From: Gordius sp. MW1
Taxonomy: Eukaryota > Nematomorpha > Gordioida > Gordea > Gordiidae
Assembly (NCBI GenBank): GCA_964036665.1
Contig: OZ038527.1
Coordinates: forward strand, 4,030,001 to 4,094,000
Reading direction: 5' to 3'
DNA length: 64,000 bases
Within the stretch, counting starts at the first letter, position 1, and every line of letters starts with the position of its first letter. A model generated the notes under the pieces. That model made no database searches, had not been told where the DNA came from, and was given only the letters and a program-made list of their open reading frames with translations. A program made the translations under genes and the position numbers. Shown in pieces: positions 55,726 to 64,000 of the stretch.

Positions 55726-56613
55726 TTATTTTAATTGTTTATTAGATATTAAAATACATCTGTTGTGCGCCACCATCCTTTCTTTTATTTCTATACCTAT
55801 TTAACAACTTTTGCTTTGAAAATATAATTTTTTTGCCCTATCTCACCATCTAACTAATCTTAAGCTTAACTCCGATTAATTTTAATAGTTTACTATATTT
55901 TATTAGCTTTATGGTGTCCTTGACAAAAATAAAACATTGTATGATTCATTTTAAATATTCTTTGGGTTTAGAATTTTATATAATTCTTAGCTACAATTTA
56001 TAATCAAATTATTTTTTTCAACAAACCTTATATTTAAAAGTTGGAAAGTGTTCCTATATTGGTATTAAAGAAATGAACATTTTGAATGGGATTTAATATA
56101 CCTCTTAAGTCTGCTTAGAATTAAGATTTTCATAAGTACTCTCGGAAGTTAAATGTGAAAATAAGAAGCTGTTGCCATGGTGAGCTTTGCGAAATTCATC
56201 AATGAATTTATAACGTGTAAATAGTTTCGCGAAGCTTGACTTTTAAACTCTTTGTGCACAGTGTCGTGTACCCACAATATAATGTATATAAATCTTACAA
56301 ACGTTATTTTCATTATAGCACTAGCGGGCAATGCCGCACTTATTCTCTTACAAAGTCATCGAATTATATACCCAATGGAATAAATATATAATTTAATTTT
56401 TATAATTTTGCAAAATATTGTTAAAATATTCTAAACTCATCTATATTAATTAATGATGCGTTTTTATTGCGTTACCAGAGCATTAATTGAAGAGCAAAAA
56501 AATATTTTATAAATTTTTTATTTGTTTACACTCAAAACCTTTTTGTACCCCTCCTTAACCCAAATCCTGGCTAGCCCATGTTGATGGCAATTGGTTTATC
56601 GATTGTAAGGTAT
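55726..56613. other. AT-rich spacer, nothing recognised
   Basis: No ABCG membrane-domain exon was found here, although it would be the next expected part of the paralogue. The 56525-56582 stretch (CCCCTCCTTAACCCAAATCC, CTGGCTAGCCCATG) is a right half of a family A MITE. Confidence 0.4.
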
Positions 56614-56775
56614 TAGTGTGATAAAACGGCTGGGTTGTGTTTGGTCAATCTTTGTTCTAACTAAGACTAAACTCTTGTACATTTTTAAAGTTTTGACTAA
56701 GCCTAGAGGTCGATTAAGAAAAACTGACCAAAATTTCTTTGATCTGTTTAGGTTTCGGTCGACTCTTGGGGCTCA
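56614..56775. mobile_element. MITE family B, diverged
   Basis: It begins TAGTGTGATAAAACGGCTGG and contains the CTAAGCCTAGAGGTCGA and GGTTTCGGTCGACTCTTGG interior motifs. The right end is unclear. Confidence 0.55.
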
Positions 56776-57438
56776 AGAAGATTTTTTAGGATAACTAGCT
56801 ATGGCATACTGATGAGATCTTATAAGAGCGAAAACGTTATATGTCTATTATCATTTTCGAGTCACATGTTAAAAAAGAAAGGGATACATAGTTTAGTTTC
56901 TAATTAAAATTGCCTATAGATGGCGCTAATTAGAGTGTAATTAAGTAAATCGCGGCAGCCCTAAATGGGCTTATTATTGTCTTCTTCAAAATATTATAAT
57001 AACTCGCAATATTAATTTTAAATAAAATTTGATAATGGTTTTAAGAGGTGTGTTAGTAAAAAAAATAAAATCATATATTTAAACATTATACCAAATTTGT
57101 TAATTTTTTATATGAGGTGTGTTTGTAAAAAATAATAAAACATATGTTTAGATAAGATAAAATGCAAATTTTTTCCAAAGAATCAAAAATCTAAAGAGGT
57201 GTCTTAGCACTCCACCGGAAATCTTAGAAAGTTTATCGATCTTCCCAAAAATACAAAAAAAGAACGAAATGTGGGATGTTTCAAAAAGCGCGCGTTATTT
57301 CAAGAAAATGGTGATTGCTTTGGGGATTTAGATTATTTCTTTGTCACAGGCTTATATATTGTAAAAAAACTGGCGTAAAGGAGTAAAAAATTAAGACACA
57401 AATGATAAATCAATAGAGGAAAAGCTTTTGAGGCAATA
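56776..57438. other. AT-rich spacer, nothing recognised
   Basis: About 660 bp without a recognised exon. The phrase AGGTGTGTTNGTAAAAAA is repeated at about 57045 and 57116. Confidence 0.4.
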
Positions 57439-57446
57439 ATTAGCAC

Positions 57447-59200
57447 TAGAGACCTGCAACGGGCCTGTTTAGGTCAGTCGGCCCGCCCGTAATAAAATTC
57501 AAAAAGCCTCGGGCCTGTCAAAATATTAAATTATAAGCCCGGGCCCGCTTATTTTATACAAAGCCCGGCCCGGACCCGTAAGTTTTTTTATTTATTTTTT
57601 TAATTTTTTTTTATCTATATGGTCAACAATATGCATTTGTTAAAAATGTTTAAAAAATATTGTAAAAATAATAAATTAATAATTCCCGATTTGACGAAAT
57701 CTTCTATCTCTTAACAGGCGACCTTAGAGATCTGCAGGGGTGACCCAAAAACGACCCGCCCCTCGGGTTAGGGTTAAAAAATTTTAAAATGTTTTCGGGT
57801 TCGGGTTGAAATTTTAATATGTTTTTTGGGGACGGGTTTTAAGTGTCTGTCCAAAGATTATGAATTACATTGCAAAATACACGGGACATAACTTTAATTT
57901 AATGCTATTATGAATTATATTTTTTAATTAATATCGAAGTGTATAAATGAAGATCTTTTAATAAGGTAATTATATTTCTGTGGTTATTTTATCTGATTGA
58001 TTTAAATTGACGCAAATTTAAATTTAACTCCTGAAAGGTAAAATATATCAACAAAATAATATTTTTAAATTGTATTTAAATAGTGTAAAGAGGTAGTTCA
58101 TTAATTTAAATTTAAATAGATATTCATAAAACAAATAAAATTAAGTTTAAAATTTATTAAATGGGTCAATTGCAAAACAAATTTCAAATTAAATGTGACC
58201 CCATATTGTAGATGCTTTTATAATTATACATCTATATAATAAATCATTCATATAAATTTAATAATCAAAATCTGTGGTATCAATTAGTTTCATAAATTGC
58301 ACTTTAATTTGTCCATTAAATTTTCTACACGTTTTTCTTAATCTCGCGTTGGATACCAAAATTTGAAACGCGATCGCGGGAGGAATTCGGTTAAAAAAAA
58401 TTAAACGCTTCCGGGTCGGGTTCGGGCTGAAAACTTTAAATTTTCGGGTCGCGTCGAGTTCGGGTTAAAAAATTTTAAAATATTTTGGGTCGGGTCGAAC
58501 TCGGGAAAAAGTGACTTAGACGACCTACAGATAAAAAAATTTTACAAGTGGCACTTCAGGATACATAAACTATATAAGCTAAATAGACTTATAAAACCCT
58601 TACCACCATTTGAGATTTTTCAGTTATTGATAAAAATAAAACAAGTGATATTTTACAAAAGTCACTTGGAAAAAATATTTTAAAGTTTGTTTTTAATTTT
58701 TTTATGAGTTTATGTATTTATAATTTTACTTAGTATTTAATTAATTCATTTAATAATGCTAGACGGTATAAATAAGGAGGCAAGTATGGGAAGCTGCCCC
58801 ACCCCCAAATCCAAAATTTAATGATCTAAAAACATTTTTTGCCCTACCTATCTGCCCCTTTCTAATTTGAAATGGCTACGCGCATGGGACTACATGAATA
58901 AATGATCTCTAACATTTAGAGTGCGGGTTAAGATATTGATGAATGCATGAACTAGGATGGAAATATAATTTAACTTTCCTTGTTAATTTAATAAACATAA
59001 AATAATTATAATTCATAAATTATAAATTACGCCTTTGTTTACACTAAATCAAATTAATTTTGTAACAGGCTTTTAATGGGCCTTAAGTATATCTAGGCCC
59101 GGCCCGAGCCCGTTACGTTATATTACGTCCAGGCCCGGCCCGTTGTTTTATTTTTAAGCAGAAGCCCGTCCAAGCCCTGGCCGGGCCGTGCAGGTCTCTA
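57447..59200. mobile_element. hAT transposon, GCCCGG-array family (E1), copy 2
   Basis: This element has TIR TAGAGACCTGCAACGGGCC / GGGCCGTGCAGGTCTCTA and an exact 8-bp target duplication ATTAGCAC (57439-57446 and 59201-59208). It shares its interior with copy 1 at 13815-15308. It contains the foreign insertion 57727-58520. No transposase frame was seen. Confidence 0.92.
57727..58520. mobile_element. GGGTCGGGTT-array element nested in E1 copy 2
   Basis: A 794-bp insertion is defined by comparison with E1 copy 1, which is continuous here (GACGACCTTAACGAAAAAG). It is flanked by CGACCTTA and CGACCTAC, an 8-bp duplication with one change or shift. Both ends are built of GGGTCGGGTTCGGG words on opposite strands, so it is another hAT-like family with its own array word. 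A related end lies at 37915-38030. Confidence 0.75.
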
Positions 59201-59208
59201 ATTAGCAC

Positions 59209-59499
59209 CATAACGATAAATAAATATAAGAACGTTGTATCTCTCGTCCACTAGTGGCAGTAAGCACCACCAAAAAACAGGGTGCAGCCGTCGCGGGTCG
59301 ATAAAAAGTATATATAAACCATCTAGGATACGAAGGCAATGATGTCAAATTTGGTGGAAATCATAGAACTTTAAGCGTTATTATAGGACAAAGAAAACGT
59401 GGTTACATTTATATCTATATATATAGATAATTTAGATTTCGTGTATCCAAAAAAATTGAGAATTGAATTAAATTTTGTAAATAACGAAATTAATGGTAA
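59209..59499. other. Spacer, nothing recognised
   Basis: About 290 bp between two GC-rich hAT pieces. It contains a TATATCTATATATATAGATA palindrome at about 59409, otherwise nothing recognised. Confidence 0.35.
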
Positions 59500-59657
59500 A
59501 AAGTAAAAAAAGCATCATTTCGGGCCCGGCAGTCCGGGCAGCTCAATAATTCGGACGGTTGGGCAGACATTTAGAAGGGTTTGGGCGGGCAATTCAGGTA
59601 AAAAAATCGGATCGGACCAGGTTCGGAAAGAAAAATCAGAATAAATCTGACCTCTAA
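59500..59657. mobile_element. hAT family E2, right-end fragment
   Basis: The words TTCGGGCCCGGCAGTCCGGG and GGGTTTGGGCGGGCAATTC, and the terminus AATCTGACCTCTA, match the right end of the nested element at 14027-14471. The left end is absent. Confidence 0.7.
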
Positions 59658-60684
59658 TTCATACATTCGATTTTTTAATAGTGTAAATGTAAAACTAACG
59701 AAATTTTATGCAAAGAAAAAATATTTTTAACAGGGAATCTACATAACATTTTGATTAGCGATCGCGTTTGCCATAATTGAACAATTATAAGAAAGCTGCT
59801 TGGGGAATATTTATTTCTCTTTAGGGTAATTAGAATTTGTTTGAATTTTAATTTGGTCACCGTATTTTGCCTCATCACTTAATGAAGTTTATAATTTGTT
59901 TCAACTTTTTGGTATTTAGAGATATTACCTTTTTGAACTCAAACATTTTTTCCCCTCTCTGAACTGTAGAATTAATAATTACTTGTTTAGTTCAGGGATA
60001 TACAATACACAATCCAAATTTATTATATCCACAAGACCAAGATCACAAAAAATAATATGTATGCAGTATTCACTAGACGAAGACCATCTCAAAAATATTC
60101 GAATGCATCACTACATAAAAACAAATGTGTGCAGTATTCATGAGACAAAACAAAGACCATCATAAAAATATTCGAATGCATCACTACATAAAAACAAATG
60201 TGTGTGTCTGTTGTCTTCTCTCATCTTTCCTTCATCTTTCCTTTAATCACTTCATACGTCTATATACTTCCGTCATATTATTTGTTTTTACTTTATTCTC
60301 CACACCCGCCTTTGTGTCTATAAACACAACATTACTCTATAGTGTCTCGAGAGGAAAATGTCATCTCATCTTGAAAAGGCGAGATGAGGTGGTATGGAGA
60401 TTCTTCTCGGATTTTCCGCATCACTAATTGCAGAGCAAAAAAATCTTTTCAACACATTAATTGCATTTATACTTTATATTGAATAAACCTAGTGATTTAT
60501 AATTTATTTCCTAAATAAAATAATAAAATTTGGCGATTTTGTATTTTTTTGCTTAATAATGCATTTATACTGAGGTAAAACTGTGAATAACGAATACAAA
60601 AACTATATTTTGTAAGTAGACAAATAGTGCATTTCGACATCTCTCAGTTCGGTTTTGGGCTCCTATGTTATTATGACTCCCAAC
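59658..60684. other. Spacer with a short tandem duplication
   Basis: A 67-bp segment (AATATTCGAATGCATCACTA, CATAAAAACAAATGTGTG) is present twice at about 60091-60135 and 60167-60205. The 100-codon frame at 60125-60427 crosses it and has no recognisable motif. Confidence 0.4.
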
Positions 60685-60820
60685 TTGTGTTGTGAAAACA
60701 GCTGAGATTTGTTTCATCGACCTTTTGTCTTAGTTTTGTCGCATAAACAGAAAAAAGATTTTTTGGCATACTTTTTGGCTATTTATGTTTTGTCGACGAA
60801 AACCAGCAGTTTTAACACTT
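60685..60820. mobile_element. MITE family B, diverged
   Basis: It starts TTGTGTTGTGAAAACAGCTG and ends CCAGCAGTTTTAACACTT. The TTTTGTCGACGAAAA interior is typical of family B. Confidence 0.6.
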
Positions 60821-60894
60821 ACTCCCTAAACTTTAATTTTTTTTAGATTTACTGGGCCTTTGGATGTGATCAAGGTAATTAACCCGACAGGTAC

Positions 60895-61254
60895 CAGTGT
60901 TATCTATAGGTGACGCAACTTTAGAAAGTACTTTCATAAAAAGTTACTGAAGATAAAAACATTTTTTTATAACAAATCAGTAAGGTCGGATTGGGATAAA
61001 ATAGTTGATAAAATTTCATTACTTCATCTTCATTGGTTCGTGAATTATTGTTGCTTAAAAATCGTAAAAATCGCAATTCCGACCTGCCTTCTTTTATATT
61101 TATATATACTTAACTATATGTTATTGCAATCCAATTTACATATTTAAAATCTGGATAATTTTACCAACATTTTGATTGTGATCTTAAATTTATTTGAGCA
61201 ATTTAAAGCCTTAAAAATTTGCCTTAAATTGGACGTCACCTATAGGTCACACTG
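60895..61254. mobile_element. 360-bp TIR element (CAGTGTTATCTATAGGTGACG)
   Basis: The left end CAGTGTTATCTATAGGTGAC is the inverse of the right end GTCACCTATAGGTCACACTG (18 of 20 positions match). There is no coding content and no obvious target duplication. The ends look hAT-like. It is a single copy in this window. Confidence 0.7.
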
Positions 61255-62634
61255 GGCAGAGTTTGTTTGCTTACCTAGCTTAACATTTTTGTGATTCAAT
61301 TTTAAAACTATCTTAAATTTTTTCTTTTTTTTTATAAAAAGTGGACATTAAATCAAGATTGGGGCTAGAATAGTCAAGAACCTAAAGTTATAATAATAAG
61401 TCTTGGTAATATTATTTTTTGATTTTTTTCAAATATTTTATGGCGGATCTCCTATCATCCCAGATATGTCTAGGATTAAAAAGGACGGGTTCCATTAATA
61501 ATTTTAATGCAACCCAAGATAGATTAAAATTTTATGCATTCTAATTTTATAATGTTTTTACTCCTAATTATACACAATGGGGCCACTCTCTAAGCTCGAT
61601 GGTAAATGGCGGACTCTTTAGAAACTTAACTCCCTTTTCAATTTTGTAACTTACGTCCGCCATCTATCGTTGTATGATAAAAGAGATCAAAAATATAACT
61701 TTTCCTAAGTCGTATCCCCTTCAAATAATATCTAAATTGTTTATTTTTTATTTTGCATTATGTGTAAAACAACGTAACCATAATTTTAGTCTAACGATGA
61801 ACAAATTGTAAATTTATATTTCTTATTGGCTTTTGTCTCCCCAAAATGTCAAATTGGAAAATTAAAGCTGATTCGATTCCTCCAACAATATGATATCTAA
61901 AGGTATGCGTAGAAATCTGTTTGGGGTGATAACTAAAGATTTTCATATCACACAAATCTAAACTGGTCTTAACAGACAAATTTTCTAGGGTTTATTATAT
62001 TCTAAATTATAGATCTAGCAGTTTGAAATATTGCCACTCATCCCATTTACTGATAAATCCATAACCTTTATTGTAGACACAGAAAATACACTGCAAAGCA
62101 ATCCCAAAATGGCAATTTTTATGTTTAATTTTTAGATTCTTACCGGAGAGGGTCATGATATAACCTAGTGGACACCGGCCAGGCATAGATTAAATAAGGC
62201 CTGCTCAAAGTCTGTTAAAAATCATTTAGATTTTTTGTATATCATTAATATAAAGAAAGTTGTGTAGTTTTTAATTTTTTTATAATTATTAATGTTTATT
62301 TAATAAACAATAAATAATTATTTTTTTTATCTCTATGCACTTATCAATATCAAACTGCGCATTTTAAATTTATAAGTGCTATTTAAAAACTATGTGTAGA
62401 TGTGGTCCACTCCAATCAAACCCTTAAAAAAACTTAAAACATTAGAGTAAACAAATTGAAAATTGTTATAAGTATTATATTTTGAATGATTATTTTCGTA
62501 TTTGAGGAACGCTTTAAAATATTTATTTAAATTTCTAGCTAAATGTATCTATTTTCTAGAACTACCGCGAATATCAATCAGTTTTATTTTTCGTACTACT
62601 ACATCTTTAGCATAAATTTATTCAACTTCAAAAA
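61255..62634. other. AT-rich spacer, nothing recognised
   Basis: About 1.4 kb without a recognisable exon, RNA gene or repeat end. Confidence 0.4.
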
Positions 62635-64000
62635 TTAATTGCTATGCAATTTATGGGCTCGTTTTTGGTTGTCCGTTGATGTCCGTCGTCCGTTGTCTGT
62701 CCGTTACCCTATTAATCTATTTGCATTGGGTATATTAGGTTATCGATTTTTAATTGCTATGCATAAAAAAGAGGTGCCCCACCCCTCATCTCTATCAAGA
62801 GGTGCCCCACCCCTCATCTCTATCTCCCTCGCTTTCGGGCGGGGTCGGGTTTTAATTGCTACGTTAAATTAATGCATAAGTATATCTATATTTAGATTTT
62901 GGTAATTGCTATGCAATTTAACTAGTTGTTATAATGCTATGCAATTTAACTAGTTATAAATAAACATAAATAAAAGTCGTTTACTTTTTAATTGCTATGC
63001 AATTTAACTAGTTTTGGGGTTGGAATCCCGGAGTTTTTTTTTGACTCTTATGATTGTTCTTGTTACTATCATTGATAATAAGAATTTTTGGCCGTCCGCT
63101 GGCTGCTGACCAATGAAAAAAATGACCATTGGCCAAAATGTGAATCGAAATTATTTTTTTCGTTTTTTTTTACTATTATGATTGTTCCTGTTTCTACCAT
63201 TGCTATTATGACTTTTTGGCCGTCCGCTGGCTGCTGACCAATGTTATATAATAAACATAAATAAAAGTTGTTTACTTTTAATTGCTATGCAATTTAACTA
63301 GTTTTTGGGTTAGAATCCCGGAGTTTTTTTTGACTTTTATGATTGTTCTTGTTACTATCATTGATAATAAGACTTTTTGGCCGTCCGTTGGCTGCTGACC
63401 AATGAAAAAAATGACCAATGGCCAAAATGTGAATCCGAGTTTATTTTTTCGTTTTTTTTTGACTATTATGATTGTTCCTGTTACTACCATTGCTATTATG
63501 ACTTTTTGGCCGTCCGCTGGCTCCTGACCGATGGAAAAAAATGACCATTGGCCAAAATGTGAATCGAAATTATTTTTTTCGTTTTTTTTGACTATTATGA
63601 TTGTTCCTGTTCCTACCATTGCTATTATGACTTTTTGGCCGTCCGCTGGCTGCTGACCAATGGAATAAAATGACCATTGGCCAAAATGTGATTCGAAAAC
63701 TTTTTTTTCGTTTTTTTTTTGACTATTATGAATTTATATCCACTTTTATTGTGTCCTGGCTGCTGACCAATGGAAAAAAATGACCATTGGCCAAAATGTG
63801 ATTCGAAAATTTTTTTTTCGTTTTTTTTACTCTTGTGAATTTATATCCACTTTTACCGTGTGCTGGCTGCTGACCAATGGAAAAAAATGACCATTGGCCA
63901 AAATGTGAATCCGAGTTTATTTTTTCGTTTTTTTTTGACTATTATGATTGTTCCTGTTACTACCATTGCTATTATGACTTTTTGGCCGTCCGCTGGCTCC
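62635..64000 (+). repeat. HINE/DINE-like satellite unit III, runs off the window
   Basis: It opens with TTAATTGCTATGCAATTTAT and GGGCTCG, followed by GTCCGTTGTCTGTCCGTTAC, the GAGGTGCCCCACCCCTC block (twice in tandem), CTAG-ended AATTGCTATGCAATT units, and then at least six CCAATGG/CCATTGG hairpin repeats. The order and sequence follow units I and II at 28.4-32.2 kb. The right end with the GGGCCGAAGGCCC hairpin is not reached. Confidence 0.75.

Noticed and set aside
55726-57438. Missing membrane-domain exons of the second ABCG copy
   Set aside because: I looked for the FIHE, VPMR, RYGYN and TWDLW blocks on both strands here and found none.

Overview
This window is AT-rich DNA (roughly 70% A+T) from a eukaryote. 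The genes have GT-AG introns, there is a eukaryotic tRNA gene, and most of the sequence is transposable elements. Gene content (an ABCG2-like half-transporter, an HSPBAP1-like JmjC protein) and the elements (many hAT families, an RTE-type LINE, Helentron-like satellites, a MULE) suggest an invertebrate animal. The sequence alone does not fix the phylum. Some introns appear extremely short (36-45 bp).

Host genes. (1) 48-6561 (+): a 17-exon ABCG2-like ABC transporter that reads open through every exon; its introns hold six small hAT-type MITEs. (2) 38065-38137 (-): tRNA-Lys(UUU), divergent from (3) 38214-41235 (+): an HSPBAP1-like JmjC-domain gene, apparently intact. (4) A second ABCG2-like gene in two pieces. 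Its first three exons, including Walker A, lie on the minus strand at 42139-41580. Counterparts of exons 4-9 lie on the plus strand at about 51.4-55.5 kb. This is what an inversion with both breakpoints in intron 3 would leave. The plus-strand piece has frame breaks, a 256-bp MULE-like insertion in the Walker B/D-loop exon, and no membrane domain, so it is a pseudogene.

Mobile DNA. At least six hAT elements have exact 8-bp target duplications (9471-10120, 10308-12941, 13815-15308 with nested 14027-14471, 17875-19449, 24096-27143, 57447-59200); a seventh nested insertion (57727-58520) has an imperfect one. Several hAT families carry arrays of a family-specific short GC-rich word just inside their ends. 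A Ty3/Ginger-type integrase lies at 19.7-21.3 kb (-). Two RTE LINE 3' fragments lie at 8.0-8.75 and 48.65-49.66 kb. A broken LTR-retroelement fossil with gag-like (42.8-43.25 kb) and RT-like (46.77-47.42 kb) parts is split by a 3.5-kb insertion bounded by inverted repeats.

Satellite-like DNA. Four blocks (28.43-32.15, 33.95-34.92, 36.9-37.8 and 62.6 kb to the window end) share 105-130-bp units built around a CCAATGG/CCATTGG hairpin. Their edges share an inverted AATTGCTATGCAATT-type repeat and a GGGCCGAAGGCCC hairpin. This architecture resembles non-autonomous Helentrons (HINE/DINE-like) whose central repeats have expanded. No operons, CRISPR arrays or bacterial features were seen.
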